Origin: Prevotella fusca JCM 17724
GTDB lineage: Bacteria > Bacteroidota > Bacteroidia > Bacteroidales > Bacteroidaceae
Length of the DNA: 64,000 nt
NCBI RefSeq assembly: GCF_001262015.1
Contig: NZ_CP012075.1
Location: 124,001-188,000 of the forward strand
Direction: 5' to 3'
The translations under genes were made by a program, and so were the position numbers. Every line of letters begins with the position of its first letter. Within the stretch, counting starts at the first letter, position 1. The notes beneath the pieces were generated by a model. The model was not told the origin of the DNA and made no database searches. It saw nothing but the letters and a program-made list of their open reading frames with translations. Shown here in pieces: positions 48,467 through 57,862 of the stretch.

Positions 48467-50815
48467 TTATTCTGTAAACCCTCTTTTTTTGAAAGTTATA
48501 TAGTTCATATACATTCCTCTTTTCATTCTTTCATCCAATGGACGTTTCCCATTGGCTATCTCATCCATAACTTTCCATTGCCAATCTTTGAGGACACGAC
48601 GTCTGCGATCCCACTCAACCATTTTTTGAACCAACTCAATTGTGATATTATCGTTATCAGTCGAGGAAGCATGACTTGCACTAGGTGCTTTATCGTCTTC
48701 GGAAGCAAGCTTATCTGCCTCAAACAACAATTCGATATTCTTCTCACAAACGATATTATAAATATTTATGGCTTTTCTTCTTTCTGAATCAGTAAACTTA
48801 TGATTAAACTTCAACTTATGAGCCGTTTCTTGAGCAGCAGACTGATAATTGATAGACAAACAATCAGTTTCTTTTCCCCATTCAGCAATTTTTCTCCACA
48901 ATGAATATGGAATAGATTCTATAATTTCCATATCATGAGCTACATCTTCATCGTTCTTATCAGGATTCAGCGAAAAACCTTTTCTGACTGGAGTTGAAGA
49001 ATTTATGAGATCAGACTTTATATCATTCAAATCATAAGACCAAGTGTATGCCTTAACCTTCTCCCAGCATTCTTCTTTTTTTGACCACTCGATATAATGT
49101 GAAACAGGTGATTCATTGAGAATGAATTCATTTATCTGTTTCATTAGCTCATAAATGAAATCAGAAAGTGCGTTAGAAAGGCATTGGTTCTTCCAAATCT
49201 TGTAGAGGTTTAGCTTTCCCTTCGTTATGGTAGTTAATAAAGAAATAGCATAAGGAACAACTACTTGTTTCAACTCACCAATATTATTTCCAGATACTTT
49301 GGTACCATATCTTTTATCGGCAGTTCTGAATAATATCGTTTTGGCAATGGCATCTTCATAATAGATGCTATTGAGGTTTTTAATATTTTCAGGTAAGTTA
49401 TTATTTATGAACTTACTGTAGTTCTTTTCGTTACCACGTACCACGATAAACGGACCGATTGAAATCTTTTTCCCATCATACACTTCTTCGTATGCGTTTA
49501 TATATTTGGCAAGTTCTACCTTCGTAATAACCTGCTTCTTGGGATATTTCAAGTCAAAGGCAGTTTGGCGAGATTTGGTAAACCCCTCCTTTTGACGGAG
49601 ATTTTTATATTGGCCTCTTGCTCTTTCAAAGAACCAATATGTCTGGATGTTTGAATCTTCTGTTATTGGTGTCATGATATATCGTGATAACTTCTCAAAC
49701 GCAATAAGATGGGCATTATTGGCTGTAAAATCAGCGTCATTCACCTTGTTTTGTGTATTTGCATATCGAGAAATGCGTGATACAATATCGGCAAATTCTT
49801 CTGCTCTTTTGATCACCGAGATTTTAGCTTGAACAAAAATTCCAGAGATGTCAGCCTTATCCTTTTTCCATGTATGGTAGATAGATGCAGTTGTTTGACC
49901 GCCATTTACAATCTGTAAATTAGAAATCTTGACAATGTTTCTGCCTATAGAATCTAATTCGATGTGATCAGCAGTAGCCGCTAATCCATTATTGAAGGCC
50001 AAGAACATATGTGGCTCTTTTTTAATTGTATCTCTGATACCTTTGTTAATTTTTCCCGTAAATTGGAGGAAAGAACGGACATTTTGTTCCAATAATCTGG
50101 CACCAAACCTTTCATATAAATTGGCCAAACATATTCCAGGTATAATAGCTACATATGCTTGATAGTCTGGGTTTTCAGAAGCTGCTGATAAACATGGGAC
50201 AGTATAGCCTTCCTCCATAAAATTAATCTCAATAGGCACGCGTGACTCTATTGTAACTTGGTAAAGATAGCGAAGGTCAATCACTCGGACGAATACTTTA
50301 TATCCACAGATTTCTATATTAGCAGGAATTTCCCCTTTATATTCTCCATTAGTTAGGATAAAGGCATTAACTCTTACCAAATTCTCTTTTAATTCTTCAT
50401 ATGAAGATAGAGTATTTGCGAACTCGAATATTTCAGATGATTCTGCAACTTCATTTGCATAATCACCATATACAGCCTTTCTGAAGAAATTAATAATTCT
50501 GGTAGCAGCTCTATCAATTTCAGCTTTAGGAGTTGAAGATATGCTTTCTTCACACCCAAAAATAGAAATAAATAAGTCAACAGTTTCATAATTATCAGCT
50601 ATTGCATAGCCATTAATTTTATGTTGCTTTTTTGTTCCTAAGTCTTTTTCATCAAAAGCTACTGTTGCATTTTCAGTTTCTCCAGCTTCTGATAATACAT
50701 CAAGAACATATCTAGTAAATGTTTGTTCTTGATTATCGCCATCTTCATTAGATAGTTGGCGGGTTGCAATCTCTTGAATGAGAGATAGATAATATTTATT
50801 TATGTCATTATTCAT
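48467..50815 (-). CDS. AIPR-family protein
   Basis: A 782-aa protein with the AIPR domain (abortive infection phage resistance, PF10592). The diagnostic stretch FLAFNNGLAATADHIEL followed by VKISNLQIVNGGQTTASIYHTW lies near residues 265-315; SRYANTQNKVNDADFTANNAHLIAFEKLSR follows. AIPR proteins occur in defence loci and some are linked to abortive infection; their biochemistry is not known, although they often go with Z1 and PD-(D/E)XK genes as here. Last gene of the operon, 1 bp after the nuclease stop. Confidence 0.9.
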   Translation of the reverse strand: MNNDINKYYLSLIQEIATRQLSNEDGDNQEQTFTRYVLDVLSEAGETENATVAFDEKDLGTKKQHKINGYAIADNYETVDLFISIFGCEESISSTPKAEIDRAATRIINFFRKAVYGDYANEVAESSEIFEFANTLSSYEELKENLVRVNAFILTNGEYKGEIPANIEICGYKVFVRVIDLRYLYQVTIESRVPIEINFMEEGYTVPCLSAASENPDYQAYVAIIPGICLANLYERFGARLLEQNVRSFLQFTGKINKGIRDTIKKEPHMFLAFNNGLAATADHIELDSIGRNIVKISNLQIVNGGQTTASIYHTWKKDKADISGIFVQAKISVIKRAEEFADIVSRISRYANTQNKVNDADFTANNAHLIAFEKLSRYIMTPITEDSNIQTYWFFERARGQYKNLRQKEGFTKSRQTAFDLKYPKKQVITKVELAKYINAYEEVYDGKKISIGPFIVVRGNEKNYSKFINNNLPENIKNLNSIYYEDAIAKTILFRTADKRYGTKVSGNNIGELKQVVVPYAISLLTTITKGKLNLYKIWKNQCLSNALSDFIYELMKQINEFILNESPVSHYIEWSKKEECWEKVKAYTWSYDLNDIKSDLINSSTPVRKGFSLNPDKNDEDVAHDMEIIESIPYSLWRKIAEWGKETDCLSINYQSAAQETAHKLKFNHKFTDSERRKAINIYNIVCEKNIELLFEADKLASEDDKAPSASHASSTDNDNITIELVQKMVEWDRRRRVLKDWQWKVMDEIANGKRPLDERMKRGMYMNYITFKKRGFTE

Positions 50816-50816
50816 G

Positions 50817-51821
50817 TCACTTTATGGTATTAAATAAAACACTTTCAGGAACTAAATATTCATCGCACATGCCGATAGAAATAGCATAAACGACATTACT
50901 AACTCCGTTTCTAAGCTCATTCTCCATGATTCTTGGAAAATCGGCTAATACTTTATAGTACTTTTCGCTCCTTTTTTTATAAAAACGCTCAGCATATAAG
51001 GATTCATGACAAGATATGTACTTCGCTTCAATGAGCTTTTCTTCGAAGATACATAGTGCAGGTACATTGCCACTGAGAAGGACCTTTATTTCTGACACAA
51101 TCATAGGCAAACTTTCTCCATTAGTTTTGGATACTTCTAAAACTAAATGATAAACAAATAAATGAGCGACAAGTGAATTATCAAGTTGTCGTTCTCCGTT
51201 TATAATTATGAATTGAGCATTATTGGTAGATGTTGTTTTTACTTCAACTGCCCAATTATCGCCTTGAAAGTCCTTATTTGTTTTCTCAACTCCAGTCCAC
51301 AATTGTAAAGTAGAAACATAGGTATCATTTGAACTTCGATTTAACAATTTTCTAAGGAAAACCAATTCTCCGTATAAACCTTGCTGTTCTTCTTTTGATA
51401 ATCCTTCGAATTTAAGTTTTCCGAACAAATCCTTCCATCTATGTAATTGATTTACAACCTCTTGAGCCATTTCTTTTGTAGAAGATAGTGGTTTTAGAGT
51501 AGTTATCAAATCTTCACACAATGCGGCGAAAACTCTTTGGTTTACATTTCTCATCAGTTGAACATGGAGCATCTTTTGTCCTAGCATTGAAGCATCCAAA
51601 AGCTGCCTAATTCTTAATTCGCTCAAATTGCTTAAAGACGAAATATCAATCTTGAATTCTTTCGAGAAAGAGACCGCTATCCCAACTATATCATCGGGAT
51701 AGCTATATGTGGCATATACTTGTATTGGTAATGATGTGTCATACAATTTCTTCACAACCCCTATAGTTGCAAGGCTTTTTAATGAGCTCCACAACTCTAT
51801 AATATGATATTTATTCTCCAT
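50817..51821 (-). CDS. PD-(D/E)XK-motif protein (DUF4420)
   Basis: A 334-aa predicted nuclease from the ATG giving MENKYHIIELW; several earlier ATGs (51827, 51839, 51866) would lengthen the overlap with the Z1 gene. The PD-(D/E)XK core is visible: GLYGELVFLRKLL (Glu of the first helix), then DFQGDNWAVEVKTTSTNNAQF with Asp, Glu-x-Lys (about residue 190-210), then a QLD strand. DUF4420 proteins pair with Z1 and AIPR proteins. This is the likely DNA-cleaving subunit of the system. Confidence 0.87.
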   Translation of the reverse strand: MENKYHIIELWSSLKSLATIGVVKKLYDTSLPIQVYATYSYPDDIVGIAVSFSKEFKIDISSLSNLSELRIRQLLDASMLGQKMLHVQLMRNVNQRVFAALCEDLITTLKPLSSTKEMAQEVVNQLHRWKDLFGKLKFEGLSKEEQQGLYGELVFLRKLLNRSSNDTYVSTLQLWTGVEKTNKDFQGDNWAVEVKTTSTNNAQFIIINGERQLDNSLVAHLFVYHLVLEVSKTNGESLPMIVSEIKVLLSGNVPALCIFEEKLIEAKYISCHESLYAERFYKKRSEKYYKVLADFPRIMENELRNGVSNVVYAISIGMCDEYLVPESVLFNTIK

Positions 51822-54591
51822 ACTCATTGTCGTTTTCATTATCGAAATTGTCTTCAATATCAGCATATTCTCCTACCATATTCACTTTATAATTTACAGC
51901 TATAGATGTATCTGTTGCAGGAAACGAAATAGCGAACCCTACAAAAGGATCATCACCTACTGTAAACACGGTTGAACCTTCAACGGGCACGTTATTCTTC
52001 ATAACGTTGGCACCAATAGGATTTAATGGATATATAATTAGAAGTGGTTGAGCTTTGGGTCTGAAATTACTACGTACAACTAATGGCTTGGGATATGCCT
52101 TTGCCCAAGTTTTACCACTATTAATAGCCTCTTGCTTTGTTGCTTCAAGAGCTTCATTTAGCACATTCTTATCTAAATCCACAAATTCATCGGCTTGATT
52201 ACCTACTATATGATTCTTTCGAATAAAGTAAGTTTTGTAATCGGTATCAATAGCTCTATTACGATAGAAACAATTAACTTTATATTTGTTACAGAAACAA
52301 TATTCCTTATTCGGTCCACTACCAGCCGTTTTGTTCATTAGAACTACGCTCCAATTCGTTAATTCGCCATATCCTTGTAACTCATTAATATACTTAACTA
52401 TCAACTCAAGATTTACCTTTTTGAGAGATTCTGCAACAGTAAATTCATTGAAATAATCAGAGATTTGGTTTGCTGGAACGTTCTTCCAAAGATAGTCTCC
52501 GTCTTTGATTAGCGGCTCACCTAAACCAGATAGAAGCTCTTTGGTTGCAACAAGGTTTCTATTCTTTAATCCCTTGTCAATTGGCAATTGATACGTTTCA
52601 ATGAGGCGAGAAGCCCATGATACTTGAATTTCTTTGGTATTTCTCATTTTATTAAGAGCTGTAATCTGCAGGCATCCTGGATGCGTACGCACCTTAAGGG
52701 CATACTTATCAGGAGTACTTCTCGATTCTGCAAGGTAGTTGAACTCATCACGCAACTCAGCACTAGCAACAGCTATGTGTCGATACCATTCACTAAGTTC
52801 CGCACTTGTAAATAATCGGCATAAATCAACATATCCAGGACGATAACCAAACCATCTGCCCATCTGCATTAATGTGTCATACATTTTAGATGCACGTAGG
52901 AAATAGCTTATTGAAAGACCTTCCAAAGTTAGACCTCGAGATAGTTTGTCTCCGCCTATAGCAATTACAGAAACCCCATTTTTAGAATTCAGTTGATAAT
53001 CAACAATATCACCTGAAGATCCGTTAATGGATTTCACTTCAATTTTCTGAACAACTTTGAAAAGCAAAGGCTTAATATCTTCCCACTGGTGGACTTGCAA
53101 GCAATGATCAATATTGGAAAGCGACGAATTTTTAATATTATTGGTTGTTTCAGTATAGTCATTCTCTAGCAAATCTTGAAATTCACTGAGCACAGATGAA
53201 TCGTTTGCTTCTATCTCTTGCTTATAATAAGAAAACTGCTGAGCGACCAATTCTTTAATCTCATTTTGCCATAGCTGATAGCGAGAAACGTGGATAAGCA
53301 TAGAGTTATGCTTGTTTTCTTGGCCTCTTGCTATACGTATAGCGCATGTCAATATAAAGCTCTTAATAGCCGTCTTTAATGACTCTGGTATATCTGCAAA
53401 TGTTGGCTTGGGATCATTCTTTTTGTGCCCCTCTGGTATGAAAGTCAGATAATCGCTAATAGGAACCACAATTGGCAACAAGTCTTCTTCATCCTCAACG
53501 TCCATACTTGTCCCAAATACTTTTTCAGGACCAATATAATTAGTTGGTGCAGGTAGATTGATAATGAAATCACGTGGAAATAGATCTGATTCGTCTTGTG
53601 CTATAAATATATTAGCAAAAGGGGTGGCTGTATATCCAACATAGGCAGACCTATTGAATTGTCCAATCAGCGTTCTAATAGCTTTATTAATTGCTGTTGG
53701 GTCTAAATTCTTATCTTTCTTTGTATTGATTGAAGCATTATCAGCTTCATCATCAACTAGTAGCAACGATTTATTGGCAATCTTGTGACCCCCAGCTTGA
53801 GCTTTTAGCCAAGTGTTCAAGCGCTTTAATACTGATGCGTTCTTTTTTACAACCAAAATTATAGGTTGCGGTGCATTGAAGTTGAAGCCAGCTGTATTTG
53901 CTGCCCTACTATTGAAATCGCCAGAATCCAAACTTGTGGTATAGGAATTAGCTATAGCGGAATCAAAACCAGGAATCAGTCCCACACCGATTTTGGTAGT
54001 ATTATTGATATTATATGCTCGTTCGTATTGGGTATCAAATCCTAAAAAGCCCTCATCTATTCTACTTTGAGTTTGGCTTCTCAGATTATTCAATATGCCA
54101 GCTAGTACAACGATAAAATTGAAGCCAGCATCAGCAGCTTTGCAAATTAAGCCTGTGTAATTAGCTGTTTTACCAGATTGAACTTGACCTACAACTAACC
54201 CTTTTTTATCAATTGTGATATTGGTCAGCTGTGGATTAAACAAATTATCTAAAATGCGGTCACTCATATCGTCTAATTTTTGAATGACAAGTGGAGCAAA
54301 GCCTTTTTGTTCAGACAGATATTGTTTATATCTCACCCAAAAGTTCCAAGTAGATTTGCGTTCAGCTTTGAAATCTCTAAGCCAAGGTTGTCTTCTTTCA
54401 TTTCCTTCTAGAATTTGAAAATCCTGAATTCTTACTCCATACAAGGATAGTAATTCGTTTTTTACTTGCGCAATATCCATATTGGGAAAGATTAGTGATA
54501 CCCTTGCTATAGTATCATTAATCTGATCGTCTGTTACAACAGCATTTGGTCCGATTAGGACTCGGCACATATTAATAATTTGATTCTGCAT
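51811..54591 (-). CDS. Z1-domain SF2-like ATPase
   Basis: A 926-aa protein with a superfamily-2 helicase-like core and Z1 domain (PF10593). Walker A is in GLVVGQVQSGKTANYTGLI (about residue 128), a motif Ia-like ILNNLRSQT follows, the Walker B is LLLVDDEADNASIN, motif III is GYTATPFANIFIAQ, and the second half has VIAIGGDKLSRGLTLEGLSISYFLR and YDTLMQMGRWFGYRPGYVDLCRLF (motif VI). It probably translocates on DNA for the GHKL ATPase and nuclease. Starts 2 bp after the GHKL gene stop. Confidence 0.92.
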   Translation of the reverse strand: MQNQIINMCRVLIGPNAVVTDDQINDTIARVSLIFPNMDIAQVKNELLSLYGVRIQDFQILEGNERRQPWLRDFKAERKSTWNFWVRYKQYLSEQKGFAPLVIQKLDDMSDRILDNLFNPQLTNITIDKKGLVVGQVQSGKTANYTGLICKAADAGFNFIVVLAGILNNLRSQTQSRIDEGFLGFDTQYERAYNINNTTKIGVGLIPGFDSAIANSYTTSLDSGDFNSRAANTAGFNFNAPQPIILVVKKNASVLKRLNTWLKAQAGGHKIANKSLLLVDDEADNASINTKKDKNLDPTAINKAIRTLIGQFNRSAYVGYTATPFANIFIAQDESDLFPRDFIINLPAPTNYIGPEKVFGTSMDVEDEEDLLPIVVPISDYLTFIPEGHKKNDPKPTFADIPESLKTAIKSFILTCAIRIARGQENKHNSMLIHVSRYQLWQNEIKELVAQQFSYYKQEIEANDSSVLSEFQDLLENDYTETTNNIKNSSLSNIDHCLQVHQWEDIKPLLFKVVQKIEVKSINGSSGDIVDYQLNSKNGVSVIAIGGDKLSRGLTLEGLSISYFLRASKMYDTLMQMGRWFGYRPGYVDLCRLFTSAELSEWYRHIAVASAELRDEFNYLAESRSTPDKYALKVRTHPGCLQITALNKMRNTKEIQVSWASRLIETYQLPIDKGLKNRNLVATKELLSGLGEPLIKDGDYLWKNVPANQISDYFNEFTVAESLKKVNLELIVKYINELQGYGELTNWSVVLMNKTAGSGPNKEYCFCNKYKVNCFYRNRAIDTDYKTYFIRKNHIVGNQADEFVDLDKNVLNEALEATKQEAINSGKTWAKAYPKPLVVRSNFRPKAQPLLIIYPLNPIGANVMKNNVPVEGSTVFTVGDDPFVGFAISFPATDTSIAVNYKVNMVGEYADIEDNFDNENDNEYGE

Positions 54592-54593
54592 AG

Positions 54594-56066
54594 CTATAAA
54601 TTTTCGATTAAATCCTCAAAGATATTAAATGGTTCTACTGTTTTTAGATATGCTTTGGCTTGTTCAGATGTCTTTCCCATTTTAATTTGGTTATCATACA
54701 TCATCCGCATCATATCTGTTATGATTGAAGGATTGATACCTGTAAAAGGTTCAAGTTGAGACTCTTCACCTTTTGCTTCATTGATATAAATAGTCTTAGT
54801 TGGTAACGTTTCCTCAATAAAACTAAGGAGAGTGTTAATAGCCTTCTCTGGGTTATCATGAGCCATACTTTTAATTTGCTGAATCATATCATGTTCACGA
54901 TTAACCACAAAAGACCATTTGTTATCTTTTTTCTTCTCGCACCATAGAGGTTGGAAAGATGTACCAGCTTTCTGCTTCAGAATCTTTCCTCTATGTCGAT
55001 ATACTTCACAGCCAATTGATCTTACAGCTTTAGCGTAAGATTCAAGTTGACTTCTATTTTGCATTGGAGGATAGGCTCTTGATTTTTTAATATCAATCTG
55101 CCATTCAGTGTCCAATGTATTAGGTAAATCTATCTTAATTCGCACTAATTTATAGTGTTCTTCCTTTCTAAATAGCCCAAGCCAATCACCTGCTAAAAGT
55201 AATCTTTTTCCTCTATACACATAGAATCCCTGCTGAGCTGCCCATCCATTTATACCTTCGGCTTTAGTATAGGCTACTTCGCTAGAGAAAGCACTTTTAT
55301 GAGGCAAAACATACCCCTTGACAGATATTCCACCAATAATATTCTCGGTGGGTCTTATCTGCGTCTTTGGTTCATCTTCACAGAATGGATTCCAAGGTTC
55401 TATCTCATGTTCACACCAGAAAATCTTCACAACTTTTTCTTCAATAAAACGGTGAAAAGTCATTGAAATGTGTCGTTTCACCTTATCTAATTGTGAAGAA
55501 AATTTAGCCTTTGAGTTAATATCAATCTCACTTGTTTCTGGGTTAATGATTCGGTCTAAACCTGACCATACAACCAAAGTGCCATGAGAAACATCATCAA
55601 GAGCATTTATATATTCATCAGGAATCCATTGAAGAAGTTCCCATTGGTTTGTTTTTGCAACATAGTCTAAGTCCCAAGTCCAATAAACGGGCTTGTAATC
55701 AGCCTTTTTGCTATATACGGTAAGTCTTCTACATTGAGAGAATGAGGCGGTTTTTAGTCCCAAACCAAATCGTCCTAAATCACTTTTTGAACGTTCTTCC
55801 AAAGGATTTTGAGAACCCGGTCTCATAGCTTCAATCAGTTCTTGGTGGTTCATTCCAATACCGTCATCTTTAATAGTTATAATGGATTGGCCACCTTTCC
55901 AGATTCTTGAAATCCAGATATTATTCGCTCCAGCTGATATAGAGTTATCTAATATATCAGCCATTGCTGTTTCCAAACTATAGCCCATAGCTCGAAAAGT
56001 CTCAACCATAGACGCAGCAGCAGGTGTAGCATTAGCGGTTTTGAGTTCTTCGTAATTCATCTTCAT
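54594..56066 (-). CDS. GHKL ATPase of the MutL/MORC type
   Basis: A 490-aa GHKL ATPase. N box: SLETAMADILDNSISAGANNIWI (Glu/Asp-Asn, about 32-54); G1 box: ITIKDDGIGMNHQEL (about 67-81); G2: SKSDLGRFGLGLKTASFSQC (about 93-112). After the ATPase comes a transducer-like domain, then a domain with KRHISMTFHRFIEEKVVKIFW. The sequence is of the group compared with eukaryotic MORC proteins. ATP-driven dimer clamping around DNA is the likely role. The start overlaps the methyltransferase end by 35 bp (or 29 bp for the ATG at 56060). Confidence 0.9.
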   Translation of the reverse strand: MKMNYEELKTANATPAAASMVETFRAMGYSLETAMADILDNSISAGANNIWISRIWKGGQSIITIKDDGIGMNHQELIEAMRPGSQNPLEERSKSDLGRFGLGLKTASFSQCRRLTVYSKKADYKPVYWTWDLDYVAKTNQWELLQWIPDEYINALDDVSHGTLVVWSGLDRIINPETSEIDINSKAKFSSQLDKVKRHISMTFHRFIEEKVVKIFWCEHEIEPWNPFCEDEPKTQIRPTENIIGGISVKGYVLPHKSAFSSEVAYTKAEGINGWAAQQGFYVYRGKRLLLAGDWLGLFRKEEHYKLVRIKIDLPNTLDTEWQIDIKKSRAYPPMQNRSQLESYAKAVRSIGCEVYRHRGKILKQKAGTSFQPLWCEKKKDNKWSFVVNREHDMIQQIKSMAHDNPEKAINTLLSFIEETLPTKTIYINEAKGEESQLEPFTGINPSIITDMMRMMYDNQIKMGKTSEQAKAYLKTVEPFNIFEDLIENL

Positions 56067-57342
56067 GAGCTAATATTTTTTTTATCTCTAAAGCAATCTT
56101 CTCTGCAAGTACTACAGGGACAGCGTTACCAATTTGTTTAAATGCGGCAGAGCGACTTCCTTCAAAGAAGTAGTCATCTGGGAATGATTGTATTCTTGCA
56201 GCTTCACGTATTGTAATAGAGCGTACATTATCCGTAGTTGGATTAGGAGTTGGATATATGTAATAATGTCCATCCATAGCGATATGCGCTACAACGGTGT
56301 GACATACCCCGTTAGGATCTACCACACAAAACCTATTTAAGAATGTCTGCGTATTTTTATGTTTTTGCAGTGAAGGGTCAAGCTTATCATACCGTAAACG
56401 TTTCCCTTCATTCCATTGTTCAACCGCTTGCTTATAGATTTCTCTATCTGTAGGATTGTTAGGACGTGCAATGTGCTGAGTGGTAAAGCTCAAGACTCCT
56501 CTAATTCCTGATTTTTTAAGGTATTCCATATCATTTAAAGGCTTTGTGTAATGAACAATTCCACAAAGTGTACCTTCACCAGCTTTGATTATAGGCAAAT
56601 CACAAAACAAATCCCTCATTATTTTGTATGGCATTTGCTCTTCAAGAAGGTACGGATAGTGATACGAGGTATCTTCTTGTGTGTCTCTTTTATTTTGCCA
56701 ACCAACAATAATGACCCTATGACGTTTTTGTAAAACGCCATGCTGTGATGCTATCTGTTCACGAAATTCTATATTGTAATCCAACTCACGCACCAATCGA
56801 ATAAGATCCCTAAATGGCTCTCCACCTTTAGCAGTAAGAATTCCCAAAACATTTTCAAATACAAACATTTTGGGCTTATAATGCTTAAGGAAATCTACAT
56901 AGAATTTATATAAGTCATTACGAGGGTCTTCTTCTATTTTCTTTCCTAATCTGGCACGGCCAGCGACAGAATATGCTTGGCACGGTGGACCTCCAATTAT
57001 CATATCAACGGGCTTCCCATTACAAAGTTTGTCAACTCTTTCAAAAAGGCTTGGCAATGTTTCTTTCCCTATAGCTTCTTGAATTACAGAGTCAATCACA
57101 GATTTAGGAACTTTATTCCAAAGCCAACTTCCATCTGTCTTTTCCTTCTTATTTTTGAGGTATTCTTCGTATATTTCAAGTTTTCCGTTCTCCTTTAAAT
57201 AATGAAATGCTGCACGAGTTTTCAATGAATCACAAGCATAGTGATCCATCTCAATATGTGCTATGGGTTCATAACCAGCTCTGATAAAACCTTCTGATAG
57301 CCCACCAGCACCTGCAAACAAATCTATAAATCTGTACTTCAT
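56032..57342 (-). CDS. DNA (cytosine-5) methyltransferase
   Basis: A 436-aa C5 methyltransferase that protects host DNA. Motif I FIDLFAGAGGLSEGF (about 5-19), motif IV IIGGPPCQAYSVAGRAR with the catalytic Cys (about 137), motif VI VFENVLGIL, motif VIII QHGVLQKRHRVIIVG, and motifs IX-X RIQSFPDDYFFEGSRSAAFKQIGNAVPVVLAEKIA. The target-recognition region (about 270-360) is unique, so the recognised sequence cannot be given. It is 7 bp after the Xre gene. Confidence 0.95.
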   Translation of the reverse strand: MKYRFIDLFAGAGGLSEGFIRAGYEPIAHIEMDHYACDSLKTRAAFHYLKENGKLEIYEEYLKNKKEKTDGSWLWNKVPKSVIDSVIQEAIGKETLPSLFERVDKLCNGKPVDMIIGGPPCQAYSVAGRARLGKKIEEDPRNDLYKFYVDFLKHYKPKMFVFENVLGILTAKGGEPFRDLIRLVRELDYNIEFREQIASQHGVLQKRHRVIIVGWQNKRDTQEDTSYHYPYLLEEQMPYKIMRDLFCDLPIIKAGEGTLCGIVHYTKPLNDMEYLKKSGIRGVLSFTTQHIARPNNPTDREIYKQAVEQWNEGKRLRYDKLDPSLQKHKNTQTFLNRFCVVDPNGVCHTVVAHIAMDGHYYIYPTPNPTTDNVRSITIREAARIQSFPDDYFFEGSRSAAFKQIGNAVPVVLAEKIALEIKKILAHEDELRRTQNR

Positions 57343-57349
57343 ACGTTAA

Positions 57350-57559
57350 TCATTTTGTTTTATTAAGCAGTTCTGATACATCAACATCTAAGAGATTAGC
57401 GATCTCTATCAATTGGTGGACAGAAGGTTGTGAGCGGTTAGTACACCATCTGGAAACCGTCATGTCTGATTTTCCTAATTGATCAGCAAGCCATTTGCTT
57501 GTCTTGTGATTATCTGCCAATGCGGCTTTTAATCTATTGGGTATTTGTTTAACGCTCAT
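57350..57559 (-). CDS. Xre-family transcriptional regulator
   Basis: A 69-aa Cro/C1-type helix-turn-helix protein: NRLKAALADNHKTSKWLADQLGKSDMTVSRWCTNRSQPSVHQLIEIANLLDVDVSELL. Such small proteins act as controller proteins in restriction-modification systems, setting the order of methylase and nuclease expression. As first gene of the operon it probably regulates it. Confidence 0.9.
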   Translation of the reverse strand: MSVKQIPNRLKAALADNHKTSKWLADQLGKSDMTVSRWCTNRSQPSVHQLIEIANLLDVDVSELLNKTK

Positions 57560-57590
57560 ATTCTCTTCTGAATTCCTTCTATTAAAACGG

Positions 57591-57598
57591 CAAAAATA
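57591..57598 (-). promoter_or_regulatory. -7 element of the defence operon
   Basis: TATTTTTG on the minus strand matches TAnnTTTG, 31 bp before the Xre ATG. Confidence 0.5.
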
Positions 57599-57736
57599 CT
57601 CATTTATTGTTTATTTTCCTACAGATTTTTAATATTTAACCCTAATCAGCTTGCTTTTTTAAGCTCATAATGAACTTATACTCGTTGATTATGGCTGCAA
57701 AGTTCCTAATGAAATAGGCTTTAGATAGAATATTAA

Positions 57737-57768
57737 AATACCATTTTCTGGTAGTATAATACCATTTT
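57737..57768. promoter_or_regulatory. Direct repeats, candidate operator
   Basis: AATACCATTTT occurs twice (57737-57747 and 57758-57768), 21 bp apart start to start (two helix turns), with TGGTAGTAT between making partial dyads. Upstream of the Xre gene, so a candidate operator. Confidence 0.35.
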
Positions 57769-57811
57769 ACGTATTGATAATCAACGGTATAAAATATAAA
57801 GTAAGGTCCAT

Positions 57812-57862
57812 CAGTGCAAGGTGCAAGACCTGTCTATATATATAGGCTTGCACCTTGCACTG
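57812..57862. repeat. Long perfect inverted repeat
   Basis: CAGTGCAAGGTGCAAG (57812-57827) and CTTGCACCTTGCACTG (57847-57862), 16 bp perfect, with a loop that is itself nearly self-complementary (CCT...CTATATATATAG...AGG). About 250 bp upstream of the Xre gene. No T run. Confidence 0.75.

Larger units (their letters stand above)
48467..57559 (-). other. Six-gene restriction-modification-like defence operon
   Basis: Order of transcription: Xre regulator, C5 methyltransferase, GHKL ATPase, Z1 ATPase, PD-(D/E)XK protein, AIPR protein. Spacings are 7 bp, a 35-bp overlap, 2 bp, an overlap of about 11 bp and 1 bp, so it is one unit. MutL/MORC-like GHKL ATPases with Z1 helicases were predicted as a distinct restriction-modification type by comparative genomics (Iyer, Abhiman and Aravind; from memory). 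The mechanism is not established. Confidence 0.85.

Noticed and set aside
48467..57559. BREX or DISARM assignment for the defence operon
   Set aside because: There is no PglZ, BrxL, DrmA or phospholipase-D protein; the C5 methylase-GHKL-Z1-DUF4420-AIPR set is different.
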